Shown one piece after another: positions 43,629 to 53,344 of a DNA stretch of 64,000 nucleotides (the stretch's first letter is position 1; each line of letters begins with the position of its first letter). The translations under genes were made by a program, and so were the position numbers. Under the pieces are notes generated by a model. It was not told where the DNA came from. It did no database searches and saw only the letters and a list, made by a program, of their open reading frames with translations. The DNA is from an uncultured Christensenella sp. (GTDB lineage Bacteria > Bacillota > Clostridia > Christensenellales > CAG-917), in NCBI GenBank assembly GCA_910578325.1, contig CAJTQT010000003.1, forward strand, positions 1 to 64,000, written 5' to 3'.

Positions 43629-44678
43629 TCACTTAATATTCCGGAGTCTTTCCACAGTCTCGAAAACTCCGTTAAGATAACTCGCGCCAAGCGCGCGGTC
43701 ATACAGTCCGTAACCCGCCTTGCCCGTTTCGCCCCATATCATTCTTCCGTGGTCGGGACGTACGTAACCGTCGAATCCGTTGTCCACCAACGCTTTGACG
43801 ATACCTATTATATCCATAGAACCGTATTTCTCGTCGTGCGCGGTCTCCTCGAATCCGCCGTCCACGAGTTTTATATTTCGTATGTGCATAAAATGTATTC
43901 TGCCCATAGCGCAATACTTTGCAACCATACGCACTAGATCGTTGTTTTTATCCGCGCCGAGGGAGCCTACGCAAAAGGTAAGTCCGTTGTTGGGGCTGTC
44001 GACAAGATCTAAGAATCTGTCTATGTTTTTCTCGTTCGTAATTATGCGCGGCAATCCGAAAATACGCCACGGCGGATCGTCGGGATGGATTGCCATATTC
44101 ACTTCGTATTCTTCCGCAACGGGGATTACCGCTTCCAGAAAATACTTCAGATTTTCAAACAGTTTTTCGTCATCAACGTCTTTATACTGTTCGAATAGCG
44201 TCTTTAAGTCCTCTTTTCGATAACTGCTGTCCCAACCGGGCAGGGACATTTCTCCGTCGAGCGGATTCATCGCTTCGAGTTGGTCGGCATAGTATACAAG
44301 CGAATTCGAGCCGTCGGGGGCAACCTTGTCGAGTTGCGTTCTCGTCCAGTCGAAAACGGGCATAAAATTGTAGCAGATGCACTTTACCCCCGCCCTGCCC
44401 AGACGTCTTATATTTTCTTTATATGCTTCTATATATCCGTCTCTGGCAGGCAATCCGAGTTTTATGTCCTCGTGAACGGGAACGCTCTCGATAACCTCCA
44501 TTTTGAGTCCCTGCGCCTGAGTGACTTTTTTAAGACGGGCGATACTTTCTTCGGACCAGACTTCGCCTACCGGCACGTCGTACACCGCGGTGACAACGCT
44601 GTACATATTCGGGATCTGCCTGATTTTATCAAGAGTTATCCTGTCGTCTTCGCCGTACCATCTGAACGTAAGTTTCAT
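43629..44678 (-). CDS. uxuA: Mannonate dehydratase
   Basis: 349 aa TIM-barrel Fe2+/Mn2+ enzyme dehydrating D-mannonate to 2-keto-3-deoxygluconate. Conserved N-terminus TFRWYGEDDRITLDKIRQIP, metal-site segments AIHPDDPPW, LTFCVGSLGA, IHFMHIRN and the C-terminal YVRPDHGRMIWGE with GLYDRALGASYL. Length matches the Firmicutes family. Its start overlaps the uxaC stop by 4 bp. Confidence 0.95.
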   Translation of the reverse strand: MKLTFRWYGEDDRITLDKIRQIPNMYSVVTAVYDVPVGEVWSEESIARLKKVTQAQGLKMEVIESVPVHEDIKLGLPARDGYIEAYKENIRRLGRAGVKCICYNFMPVFDWTRTQLDKVAPDGSNSLVYYADQLEAMNPLDGEMSLPGWDSSYRKEDLKTLFEQYKDVDDEKLFENLKYFLEAVIPVAEEYEVNMAIHPDDPPWRIFGLPRIITNEKNIDRFLDLVDSPNNGLTFCVGSLGADKNNDLVRMVAKYCAMGRIHFMHIRNIKLVDGGFEETAHDEKYGSMDIIGIVKALVDNGFDGYVRPDHGRMIWGETGKAGYGLYDRALGASYLNGVFETVERLRNIK

Positions 44679-46066
44679 TTTATCCCTCCGAAAAAGTTTT
44701 TGGCATTTTCAAACGCGATTTTCCGCGCGATTCCGCATACGCCGTCCGACGGATACTCTCCGTCTTCAACCCATTCGCCCAACACGGAAGACAGTATTCT
44801 TCTGAAATAATCGTGCCTCGCATAAGATACGAAACTGCGGCTGTCAGTAAGCATTCCGTTGAAAAGACCGAGCCCCGATGTGTTTGCAAACGTTTTGAGT
44901 TGCTCTTTTATTCCGTCGCGGTGATCCAAAAACCACCACGCCGCGCCGAGTTGCATAGAGCCCTTGCTTTTACCCGAAAAATTGCCGACCATCGTCGCCA
45001 GCGGATAATACGAATTCGGATTGAGCGTGTACACAATCGTTCGTGGCATCGCGCCCTCGGATTCCGCAAAGTCGAACAGTCTTGTTCCCGCAACTATATC
45101 AAGCGCGTTTCCAACGCTGTCTATTCCGCAGTCCGCGCCGAGAGCGGAATATCTGCTGCTGTTGCAATTGCGTATAACACCCGTATGAATCTGCAAAACG
45201 ATATTTCGTTTGGCAATCATCCTCATAAGCGCAGCCACAAGCGTAAATACGTATACGGACGCTCTCTCTTTCGCAATTCTTTCACCTGCCAGAGCGTCTT
45301 TCAAACAAGCGTCGGCGGCAACTTCGTCGTATTTTGCGTCGGGGAAATTTTCAAAGGATATATCCGCCGCAACACAACCGTTTTCAATAAAGTATTCCAG
45401 CCTCGATTCAAGCGCGCAAGTAAGGTCGGCAAAGTTGCCGATTTCTTTCTCAGCGGCTTCTGACAGGCTTGCTATATAATCGACAAACCCGTCGCTTGCA
45501 ATATTTATAGCCTTGTCGGGTCTGAAACAAGGAAGCACGCGGAACCTCGATTCCCATTCCTTCAAAAGTTTGTGGTATCTCAAATCCGAAACGGGGTCGT
45601 CCGTAGTTATCACGGTATCCACGTTTGAACGGCATATAAGATTGCGCGCGGAATAACTGCCGTCTGCCATCAACTCTTTCGTCCTGTCCCAAACATATTG
45701 CGCCGTTCTCTCTGAAAGCGGCTCGTTTATGCCGAAATATTTTTTCAGTTCGAGATGTGCCCAGTGATATACGGGATTGCCTATAAAACTCTCGATAGCC
45801 GCAGAAAACGCAAAAAATTTATCCCTGTAATCCGCATTGCCTGTAATCAGATTCTCGGAGATGCCGAAATTGCGCATAACGCGCCATTTATAGTGATCCG
45901 ATTCCAGCCACAGTTCGCCTATATCCGAAAAAACTCTGTCCTCGAAAATCTCCTTAGGATCGAGATGGCAGTGATAGTCGAAAACGGGCATATCTTTTAT
46001 GTCCGCGTATATCCGTTTGGCGGCGGTGTTTGTAAGGAAGATCTCATCGGAAAGAAATTCAGTCAT
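44675..46066 (-). CDS. uxaC: Glucuronate (uronate) isomerase
   Basis: 463 aa member of the amidohydrolase-like fold that isomerises D-glucuronate to fructuronate and galacturonate to tagaturonate. Signatures: MPVFDYHCHLDP near residue 27, WRVMRNFGISENLITG, TTDDPVSDLRYH, QIHTGVIRN and the C-terminal GLFNGMLTDSRSFVSYARHDYFRR. It is the first gene of the leftward operon, with GGGAG before the ATG and a TATAAT box on this strand at 46100-46105. The AraC gene opposite probably controls it. Confidence 0.95.
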   Translation of the reverse strand: MTEFLSDEIFLTNTAAKRIYADIKDMPVFDYHCHLDPKEIFEDRVFSDIGELWLESDHYKWRVMRNFGISENLITGNADYRDKFFAFSAAIESFIGNPVYHWAHLELKKYFGINEPLSERTAQYVWDRTKELMADGSYSARNLICRSNVDTVITTDDPVSDLRYHKLLKEWESRFRVLPCFRPDKAINIASDGFVDYIASLSEAAEKEIGNFADLTCALESRLEYFIENGCVAADISFENFPDAKYDEVAADACLKDALAGERIAKERASVYVFTLVAALMRMIAKRNIVLQIHTGVIRNCNSSRYSALGADCGIDSVGNALDIVAGTRLFDFAESEGAMPRTIVYTLNPNSYYPLATMVGNFSGKSKGSMQLGAAWWFLDHRDGIKEQLKTFANTSGLGLFNGMLTDSRSFVSYARHDYFRRILSSVLGEWVEDGEYPSDGVCGIARKIAFENAKNFFGGIK

Positions 46067-46149
46067 AATTACTCCCTGTACGTTTGTAATATTAATTTAA
46101 TTATAGTCCGCAAATTTTAACTGTTAAATTGCGGTTTTTGTCAATTTAC

Positions 46150-46178
46150 TTGTAAATCTTGCCATTTCTTGCTATAAT
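46150..46178 (+). promoter_or_regulatory. Promoter of the AraC-family regulator gene
   Basis: TTGTAA (46150-46155), 17-nt spacer, TATAAT (46173-46178). The start codon lies 18 nt on, after AGAGG. The 130-bp gap is shared with the divergent uxaC operon. Confidence 0.6.
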
Positions 46179-46196
46179 CGTAAAAAAGAGGTAACT

Positions 46197-47066
46197 ATGC
46201 GCCCTATTCCGCAATCTCCTGAAAACGGTTCGCAGTTGATGCGCGACAACAGATTTGAAATCACGCACTATCGCGATACCTATATGAAGAAGATAAGTTT
46301 ACACAGCCACGACTTTTACGAGTTGTATTTTTTCATAAGCGGCGACGCCGACTATATCATAGACAACGTGCGCTACGACCTTAAATCGGGAGATATTCTG
46401 CTGATATCCCCTGACAATCTCCACCGTCTGGATATGGTGCGTCCCTCCGCATACGAGCGTATAGTGCTCTGGATAAATCCCAAATACGTCAAATCACTTT
46501 CGACGGATAAAACCGATTTATGCTGCGCTTTCAAACACTGCAACGAATCCAAAAACTTTCTTATTCGCGACTATCAGATTTCGGAGCGCATAAAGGCAAA
46601 TCTTATAGACCTCTCCTACTGCGTCGGTTCCGAAGAGTTCGGGGCGGATATCAAAAGCGAACTGCTCGTCAAAACAATTCTTTTGGAACTATGCAGACAT
46701 TCCGCGATTCCGACTCTGTCAGGCACCGAAAACGCGCCGCGCCGCATAAGCATCCCTGTAAGCAAGGTTATAGAATATATAGACGGCAATCTGAATTCTC
46801 CCCTTACTCTCGACCTTCTTGAAGAAGTCGCTTTTGTGAGCAAGTATTATCTGTCGCGGCTTTTCAAGGAGGAAACCAACTCGTCCATTCACCAGTACAT
46901 TCTCAAAAAGCGGTTGCTGCTGTCAAAAAAGTATATCGAACAGGGACTTCCTATAAACGAAGTTTACCTTAAATGCGGATTCAACGACTATTCGAACTAT
47001 TTCAGAGCATTCAAACAGGAATACGCTATTACGCCGAAGCAGTATCTTTCGCTTATAACCAAATAA
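46197..47066 (+). CDS. AraC-family transcription regulator of the hexuronate operon
   Basis: 289 aa. The N-terminal cupin sugar-sensing domain is recognisable from HSHDFYELYFFISGDADY and LKSGDILLISPDNLHRLD. The C-terminal double helix-turn-helix occupies about 190-289 with FVSKYYLSRLFKEETNSSIHQYI and NDYSNYFRAFKQEYAITPKQY. It is divergent from uxaC with 130 bp between, the classical layout of a local regulator responding to the pathway sugar. It probably activates the operon when a uronate or glycoside is present. Own terminator at 47126-47155. Confidence 0.9.
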   Translation: MRPIPQSPENGSQLMRDNRFEITHYRDTYMKKISLHSHDFYELYFFISGDADYIIDNVRYDLKSGDILLISPDNLHRLDMVRPSAYERIVLWINPKYVKSLSTDKTDLCCAFKHCNESKNFLIRDYQISERIKANLIDLSYCVGSEEFGADIKSELLVKTILLELCRHSAIPTLSGTENAPRRISIPVSKVIEYIDGNLNSPLTLDLLEEVAFVSKYYLSRLFKEETNSSIHQYILKKRLLLSKKYIEQGLPINEVYLKCGFNDYSNYFRAFKQEYAITPKQYLSLITK

Positions 47067-47125
47067 CCGGATAATTACTTCCACACCGCGATTCGTACAT
47101 AACGATGAATTCTAAGATACAAGTA

Positions 47126-47155
47126 GAAAAGGCGCGTAATCAAACGCGCCTTTTC
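47126..47155 (+). terminator. Terminator of the AraC gene
   Basis: 11-bp arms gaaaaggcgcg / cgcgccttttc with an 8-nt loop, ending in a T-run. Confidence 0.85.
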
Positions 47156-47241
47156 AGAATCGGACGTTATATCGGTTATCCGTCAAATTCAATCGTCTAT
47201 ATTCCTCCGCATTGTCACGATTGCAATCTCAAACCGCCCTT

Positions 47242-47907
47242 TTATCTTTTAGATACGATATCCCCTGTCTTCGGGTCTATGAGCATAGCCCAGTAATCAA
47301 CCCCGTCGCCTATGAAAGAAACGTAGTAGAAATAACTCTCACGGTCGCCGGTTATGAGTTTGACGTAGATTTCGCGTTCCGCCTTTCCGTCGGACGCTTC
47401 CTTTTCTATCTTATCTTTGAAGCCGTCCTTAGCGATGTTTATAGCGTCGGCAGACGTAAGTTTGTCCTGAAGGATATCCGCAAGTTCGACGTCGTCGGTA
47501 TCGCTGCCCGCAGTCAGAGTTACGGATTTGGGAACAAAGTTCAACTCCACTGTCGCGCTGTATTCGCCGTAATCGGAAGAAGTCAGTTCGCCTTCGAGAG
47601 TTTCCGTTTCGCCTTTGACGGTGTATTTGATTCCGTCATACTTATTTGCGGAAAGCGGCGTCACCGTAATCTGGCAGAAATCGACTACGTCGGTCGCTTT
47701 CCCGTCGGCGATGAACACTTTTTCGCGCCTGCCCTTTTCAATGGATACGGCAAAGGTCTCGCTCTCTCCCGCAAAATACGCGTCGGTTCTACGGGATACG
47801 TTATCCTTTGCCTGCGTATCGGGAGTACGGTTGCAGGCGACAAGTATACCCGTAGCGCATACTAAAATGAGAATTGCTGTCAATGCTAATAAAAATTTTC
47901 TTTTCAT
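47242..47907 (-). CDS. PepSY-like domain lipoprotein
   Basis: 221 aa from the ATG at 47907, picked because the signal MKRKFLLALTAILILVCATG begins there and runs into the lipobox ILVAC. The mature part has two alpha/beta units. The second (SADAINIAKDGFKDKI ... YFYYVSFIGDGVDYWAMLIDPKTGDIVS) fits the PepSY fold, a domain that often restrains peptidases or sits at the surface. It stands alone, convergent with the AraC gene. Function unknown. Confidence 0.7.
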   Translation of the reverse strand: MKRKFLLALTAILILVCATGILVACNRTPDTQAKDNVSRRTDAYFAGESETFAVSIEKGRREKVFIADGKATDVVDFCQITVTPLSANKYDGIKYTVKGETETLEGELTSSDYGEYSATVELNFVPKSVTLTAGSDTDDVELADILQDKLTSADAINIAKDGFKDKIEKEASDGKAEREIYVKLITGDRESYFYYVSFIGDGVDYWAMLIDPKTGDIVSKR

Positions 47908-48053
47908 AGCAAAAATATATGCGGAGAATTTGCAAATATTACAACCCATTGTGTATCAAATTCTTGCCGAACGCAATATATTATGTTAAAATAATTAAGT
48001 ATAATCTATAACTAATAACACATTCGTACGCGCAAGCGCGTGAGGTGTATTGA

Positions 48054-50564
48054 ATGGAAAACATAAAAGACACAATAGAAACCGCCGTTATTGAGGATTC
48101 GGAACAGGTTTTTTGCACCGACGCAGCGTCGGGGCTTTCTTCCGCCGAAGTCGAGGAACGCAGACTTGCGGGAAAAATAAACGTCAATACGGACGTAAAA
48201 ACTAAATCCGTCGCGCAGATTCTGCGTGAAAATCTTATTACGTTTTTCAACCTTGTTTTCGTGATTATGGCTGTACTGCTCTGCTTTTTCGTGGACTGGA
48301 ACAATGTTCTGGGCACCGCCGGCAGTTTCGGATTTATGATTCTCGTCATATTCAACGCCCTTATCGGAATAGTTCAGGAGTTGCGCGCAAAACGCACAAT
48401 CGACAAACTTTCCCTCATATCCGCGCCTAAAGCGACGGTTATCAGAGACGGCGAAGAAAAGGAAATAACCGTCTCCGAAATCGTGCTCGACGATATGACG
48501 GTGCTCTCTTCGGGAAAACAGATATGCGCAGACGCAGTAATAGCGGAAGGTTCAGTGGAGGTCAACGAAAGTCTTATCACTGGCGAACCTGACGCGATAC
48601 TCAAAACGAAGGGCAGCAAGGTTATGTCAGGCAGTTTCGTCATCGCGGGAAGCGCGAAAGCGCAGGTAGAGCACGTCGGCGCGGACAACTTCGCTATGAA
48701 AATAAGCGCGGGCGCAAAATATTTTAAAAAGCCGAATTCGGAAATCTGGCGTTCGCTTATGCTCATAGTCAAAGTTATGGCATTCATAATCGTCCCGATA
48801 GGCATCGCGCTGTTCTGCGTAAAGACCTTTTTACAGCACGCAAACGAGACTCTGAACGAAACCGTTATCGGCACTATAGCGACGGTTATAGGTATGATTC
48901 CCAGCGGGCTTGTCGCGCTGTCGTCAACGGTATTCTGCGTAAGCGTAATCAGACTGTCAAAACGCAATATACTGGCACAGGATCTGTACTGCGTAGAAAC
49001 TCTCGCGCGTGTCGACGTTCTCTGCCTTGACAAAACCGGCACGATAACAGAAGGCTCGATGGAAGTAAAATCCGCAGAACCGCAAACAGATATTTCCGAA
49101 GAGGAAATCAAACAGACAATATGCAATCTTATGAGCGCGATTTCAGACGATAACGCCACCGCAAACGCGCTCAGAAACTATGTTTCAGACTGCACCGCGT
49201 CTCACTCCGAGCCGCAGGCGGTTATCCCCTTCTCATCCGCGCGCAAGTGGAGCGGAGCAAGATTCGGCGGCGTTTCCTACGTTCTCGGCGCGCCCGAATT
49301 TGTATTCAAAGCGCAGGGAGTGCCCGAACATATTGCGCAAAAAACGGAAGAAATGGCAACGCAGGGCTATCGCGTTATGGCGCTCGCCTCTTCGCAGGCG
49401 GAGTTCGGCGAAAGCGAACTTCCCGAGGGACTGACAGCCCTAAGTCTCATATTCATCACCGACAAGATACGCGAGGAAGCCCCAGATACTCTTCGCTTTT
49501 TCAAGGAACAGGGCGTGACTGTCAAAATCATCTCGGGAGACAATCCCGAAACGGTGCGCGCAGTGGCTAAACGCGCAGGACTCGACGAGTGCGAAAACAT
49601 CATAGATATGTCAACGCTTTCAACCGATGAAGAAATATACGAAGCGGCGGAAAAATACACGATTTTCGGACGCGTTCTTCCGGACCAGAAACTCGCGCTC
49701 ATCAAAGCGCTGAAAGCGGAAGGTCACACGGTAGCGATGACTGGCGACGGTGTGAACGACGTTCTCGCGCTCAAAGCATCGGACTGCTCTATAGCAATGG
49801 CGTCAGGCTCGGACGCGGCAAAAAACGTCAGTTCGCTGGTGCTTCTGGACAGCAATTTTGCGTCTATGCCGCACGTAGTGGCGGAAGGCAGACGTTCTAT
49901 CAACAATCTCGAACGCTCCGCCGCGCTCTACCTTATGAAAACCGTTTACAATACCCTGCTTGCGATACTGTTTATGATAGTTTCGCACCCCCTGCCGTTC
50001 TCGCCGCAGAACCTAACGCTTATGGGCGCGGTTACAATCGGAATTCCGTCCGTAGTGCTCGCACTCGAACCGAATAACGACCGCGTACAGGGCAAATTCC
50101 TGCCGAAAGTGCTTTCGAATGCGCTACCGGGGGGATTGACTGTTCTTTTGGGCGCGATCGCGGTCATCATCTGCCACGAATACTTCCTCACTTCCCTTTC
50201 AAACGAACAGGCCCAAACGCTGTTTGTCATAATCATTACTATAGTAGGCTTTATGTTGCTTGCAAAGGTCAGCCTGCCTTTCTCCTGGTTGCATCTTGCG
50301 TTGTTCCTGCTTATGATGTTCATATTCGCGGCTTGCTACGCAATCCCGTTCCCCAACGACGTAATTGCAAAATTCTTCAACCTCAACAGAAGTTTCACCT
50401 GGGATATGGGCAAAGCGATCATAAGTATTACGGCGGTGCTTGTACCCATATACGCATTGTTCGCTTTCGGAATGCACGTATTAAAAAAGAAACACGGCAA
50501 GTTTTGGGAACATAAGTTTGAAAATCTCGACGACAAAGTTCGCGTGAAAATGAAATCGGAATAA
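48054..50564 (+). CDS. Cation-transporting P-type ATPase (CtpE-like)
   Basis: 836 aa. All core motifs are present: ITGEPD in the actuator (near 175, variant of TGES), transmembrane motif IPSGL at about 282-286 (ion site), phosphorylation site DKTGTITEG with Asp326, nucleotide-binding segments, and hinge TGDGVNDVLALKASDCSIAMASGSDA. Eight to ten membrane helices. The IPSGL motif and the absence of N-terminal metal-binding Cys domains exclude the CPx heavy-metal group. The closest characterised type is CtpE, a Ca2+ transporter; ion specificity here is inferred. It is monocistronic, and GAGGTG lies before the ATG. Confidence 0.85.
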   Translation: MENIKDTIETAVIEDSEQVFCTDAASGLSSAEVEERRLAGKINVNTDVKTKSVAQILRENLITFFNLVFVIMAVLLCFFVDWNNVLGTAGSFGFMILVIFNALIGIVQELRAKRTIDKLSLISAPKATVIRDGEEKEITVSEIVLDDMTVLSSGKQICADAVIAEGSVEVNESLITGEPDAILKTKGSKVMSGSFVIAGSAKAQVEHVGADNFAMKISAGAKYFKKPNSEIWRSLMLIVKVMAFIIVPIGIALFCVKTFLQHANETLNETVIGTIATVIGMIPSGLVALSSTVFCVSVIRLSKRNILAQDLYCVETLARVDVLCLDKTGTITEGSMEVKSAEPQTDISEEEIKQTICNLMSAISDDNATANALRNYVSDCTASHSEPQAVIPFSSARKWSGARFGGVSYVLGAPEFVFKAQGVPEHIAQKTEEMATQGYRVMALASSQAEFGESELPEGLTALSLIFITDKIREEAPDTLRFFKEQGVTVKIISGDNPETVRAVAKRAGLDECENIIDMSTLSTDEEIYEAAEKYTIFGRVLPDQKLALIKALKAEGHTVAMTGDGVNDVLALKASDCSIAMASGSDAAKNVSSLVLLDSNFASMPHVVAEGRRSINNLERSAALYLMKTVYNTLLAILFMIVSHPLPFSPQNLTLMGAVTIGIPSVVLALEPNNDRVQGKFLPKVLSNALPGGLTVLLGAIAVIICHEYFLTSLSNEQAQTLFVIIITIVGFMLLAKVSLPFSWLHLALFLLMMFIFAACYAIPFPNDVIAKFFNLNRSFTWDMGKAIISITAVLVPIYALFAFGMHVLKKKHGKFWEHKFENLDDKVRVKMKSE

Positions 50565-50710
50565 CTTCCCGCAATAATTAAAAAACAAACTTTGCGTAAA
50601 ACCGATAAACAGCGATTACAAAATAAGCGTAAAATATTACAAACTCCGAGTAATATCACTTAGAGTAATATCTTAACTCAGAGTATCGTCTTATAAATTT
50701 TAAGCAAAAT

Positions 50711-50735
50711 AAATCCACCCCGACGGGGTGGATTT
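50711..50735. terminator. Bidirectional terminator between convergent genes
   Basis: 11-bp arms aaatccacccc / ggggtggattt with a 3-nt loop, between the ATPase (+) and the transporter (-) genes. A triplicated GAGTA motif lies just before it at 50647-50685. Confidence 0.85.
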
Positions 50736-50776
50736 TAGATTTAAGCGGTTTTGTTTCAGAGTAAACGAAACTATTA

Positions 50777-52441
50777 TTACTCGCCCGATTCGGGAGCATC
50801 GGTGCTTTCATCGGCTATTTCCTCTGCGCCCACTCCTCTGGACAACGCGTCGACGGGGCTAAGTTCCTCGCTTCCGAGCGAAGTCTCTTCAAACACCTCT
50901 GCGCCGCTGTCCGAGCCGTCGCCGTCCGAACTTTCGGAAGTCTCTCCGCCCTGCGCCGCGCGACGCAACGCAAGTTCCTCCCGCATAAGTTTCTTCGTCT
51001 TTGCGTCAATCTTATAGAAGAACATCACAAGCGAACTCGCAAGCATACAGAGACCGGGGACAAGGAAGTAAATTGCCCACGCCTTGTTTTGCATTCCGTT
51101 TGTAACGTATCCCGCAATCTGCGAGCCTGTGCCGAGCGTCTCGAAATACGTATCCGAACTGTACCCTATCGCGCCTATGAGCAACAAACCGAGAGAAACG
51201 GACAAAGCGTTTGAGAGTTTGTTTGACATAGACATAATCGCAAACTGAGTTCCCTCTGTACGTTTTCCCGTTTTCCACTCCTGATAATCCACTATATCCG
51301 CAGTCATAACCATAGGCAGATACCCGTTCGGACCGTATGCGAAGCCGAGGAAGAACTGGTATACGAGGATAGCCCACAGAGTACGCAACTGCCACGGACC
51401 GAGCACATACATCAAGAAAGAAATCAGGCTGACTCCGAAGCCGTACATACCCGCGACGATAAAGTATTTTTTTTCGCCGAGTTTCTTATTGATAACGGGA
51501 TTGAGCAGAATCGTAACCATACTCGAAATCGCCGAAGTGATACCTATTACAAAACTGAGTTGGTCGCCGTACCAGATTTCGTTTATGCCGATAAAACTCA
51601 TATCGATACCTTCGCGAACGAATATGCAGGTTGCCTGAACAGCAAGTCCCATACCGATATTTCTGCCGAAACCGAGGATATAAGTCAAAAAGACGATTAG
51701 AATCATCTTATTGCTTTTGAGTTCCACAAACATTTCTTTGAAACTCATACCCGACGAAGCGGTGGATTTATACTGTTCTTTACCCTTGAAATACATCCAG
51801 AGTTGGAAAGCAAGTCCCAACACGGACAAAATAATAGCGGTTATCAGATACGTCAATTTGCTGACGCCGTCACCGTCGCCGACCATAAGACCGACAATCA
51901 TTATAAATACGCCGGGGCAAGCAAGAGAAATGGAACGCAACGTATTCGCCATACCGGCGGCATTGTTTGTGTCGTTGGAATTGTTTGCGACAAACGACAG
52001 CATGCCGGATACGGGAATGTCCGCCATAGTCATACTCACGTTCCATAAAATCATTATCAACGTGATATAAACGTATTTACCGACCGTACCGCCCGTAGAA
52101 TCGCCGAACGGAATCGCCACAAACGACAGCGTAGTCAGAACCGCCAGCGGAAACGCGGACATCAGTATCCAGGGACGCATCTTGCCCGCCTTGAAGTTGG
52201 CGCGGTCAATGAGATTTCCTATGACAAAATCCGCAATGATACTTACGAACTTCGCCACAAGAATAATGATAGCAATCGCTATAAGATTTGCGCCGAGGAT
52301 TTTGTTGAAAAACTCCGCCTGAAAACTGTTAACGAGACCTATTGCAAAGTTGATGCCCATAAGTCCGAGCGCATACAGCCACATATTGCCAGTAAGCCCG
52401 ATAAACCGTTTTTGCGGCTTTTGTTCCATAAGGTTTGTCAT
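50777..52441 (-). CDS. MFS/GPH-type sugar symporter
   Basis: 554 aa with about 12 transmembrane helices. GPH landmarks are seen: NFAIGLVNSFQAEFFNKI in helix 1, NLIDRANFKAGKMRPWI in the first long loop, and GYLPMVMTADIVDYQEWKTGKRTEG near residue 375. The last ~65 residues are acidic and Ser/Glu-rich (disordered), as in the hexuronide carrier at 36.2-37.9 kb. It is not next to catabolic genes, so the substrate is unknown. It has its own promoter at 52477-52505. Confidence 0.88.
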   Translation of the reverse strand: MTNLMEQKPQKRFIGLTGNMWLYALGLMGINFAIGLVNSFQAEFFNKILGANLIAIAIIILVAKFVSIIADFVIGNLIDRANFKAGKMRPWILMSAFPLAVLTTLSFVAIPFGDSTGGTVGKYVYITLIMILWNVSMTMADIPVSGMLSFVANNSNDTNNAAGMANTLRSISLACPGVFIMIVGLMVGDGDGVSKLTYLITAIILSVLGLAFQLWMYFKGKEQYKSTASSGMSFKEMFVELKSNKMILIVFLTYILGFGRNIGMGLAVQATCIFVREGIDMSFIGINEIWYGDQLSFVIGITSAISSMVTILLNPVINKKLGEKKYFIVAGMYGFGVSLISFLMYVLGPWQLRTLWAILVYQFFLGFAYGPNGYLPMVMTADIVDYQEWKTGKRTEGTQFAIMSMSNKLSNALSVSLGLLLIGAIGYSSDTYFETLGTGSQIAGYVTNGMQNKAWAIYFLVPGLCMLASSLVMFFYKIDAKTKKLMREELALRRAAQGGETSESSDGDGSDSGAEVFEETSLGSEELSPVDALSRGVGAEEIADESTDAPESGE

Positions 52442-52476
52442 AATTTTCTCCCGTCGTCCCGTTTAAAGACTTTTAC

Positions 52477-52505
52477 ATTATATACAACCTATCGGAATAA
52501 TTCAA
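52477..52505 (-). promoter_or_regulatory. Promoter of the 52.4-kb transporter gene
   Basis: On the minus strand TTGAAT (52500-52505), 17-nt spacer, TATAAT (52477-52482), 36 nt before the start codon. Confidence 0.7.
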
Positions 52506-52592
52506 TATTCTTTTTAATATTTATTTAATTTTTGCAAAGTTCAGTAATAACCGTAAAACACATCGGCGCAATCTTTTAAAGGCTTTTAAATC

Positions 52593-52760
52593 TTATCTTT
52601 CTTCTACTCTCAACATAAATTGCTGTCCGTTGCTGAAATGAAGCATAATAGCGTCGTCGGAGCGTTCGATTTTTGCGATGTAATAGTCGCCCAAAATGTC
52701 TTTAAGGTCAAGAAGCAATTCGTTTGCATTGATTGTTCTGTTCATATCAGATGTTTTCAT
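52593..52760 (-). CDS. Small acidic hypothetical protein, 55 aa
   Basis: The ATG at 52760 has GGAGG 8 nt upstream and opens a 55-residue frame with a helical first half (ANELLLDLKDILGDYYIAKI) and a strand-like end (AIMLHFSNGQQFMLRV). No family recognised. It is divergent from the tandem-HTH regulator gene at 52889, with a short shared control region. Confidence 0.55.
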   Translation of the reverse strand: MKTSDMNRTINANELLLDLKDILGDYYIAKIERSDDAIMLHFSNGQQFMLRVEER

Positions 52761-52888
52761 ATTTTTTTCCTCCAATTCAGGTATAAACGTTCTTTGGAAC
52801 GTGTATAAATCATACACCAATAAACACCCTTATACAAGCAAAAAAAGACATTATTAGTAATACTTTTATAGGAGAAATTGTTGAAATT

Positions 52889-53332
52889 ATGCTAAATATG
52901 ACGATATTTGCCGAAAGGCTTTCCGAGATGATGTTTGACGCAAATTTATCTGCCCAAAAGATGGCGGATATTTTAAGCATCGACCGCACTTCCGTCAACA
53001 AATATCTGTGCGCAAAACGTCTGCCGTCAGCAACGGTTTTGATCCGTTTAGCAAATTATTTCAACTGTTCGATAGATTATATTCTCGGCTTAGAAAACGA
53101 GTACTATATTTCAGCACGCAAGGAATGCCCTCCTTTCCGCGAAAGACTGACATATCTTTTGCAGAAGAAAAACAAGACAAAAGCCGACTTGCAACGCAAA
53201 ACGCTGATACGCGAATCAACAATATACAACTGGTTGCGCGGTGATTTCTACCCCGACGCAGACAATCTTTATAAACTTTCCAAATATTTCGATTGTTCTA
53301 TCGACGCCGTCTTAGGACGCACGGAATCATAA
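52889..53332 (+). CDS. Regulator with two Xre/Cro-type helix-turn-helix domains
   Basis: 147 aa consisting of two HTH_3 units in tandem. Unit one (about 5-65) has LSAQKMADILSIDRTSVNKYL and ANYFNCSIDYILGL. Unit two (about 80-143) has KTKADLQRKTLIRESTIYNWL and SKYFDCSIDAVLGR. No other domain. Duplication of the same ~75-residue module suggests it binds a single extended site as a monomer. It probably controls itself and the divergent small gene. Confidence 0.8.
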   Translation: MLNMTIFAERLSEMMFDANLSAQKMADILSIDRTSVNKYLCAKRLPSATVLIRLANYFNCSIDYILGLENEYYISARKECPPFRERLTYLLQKKNKTKADLQRKTLIRESTIYNWLRGDFYPDADNLYKLSKYFDCSIDAVLGRTES

Positions 53333-53344
53333 CGTCCTCTCATT

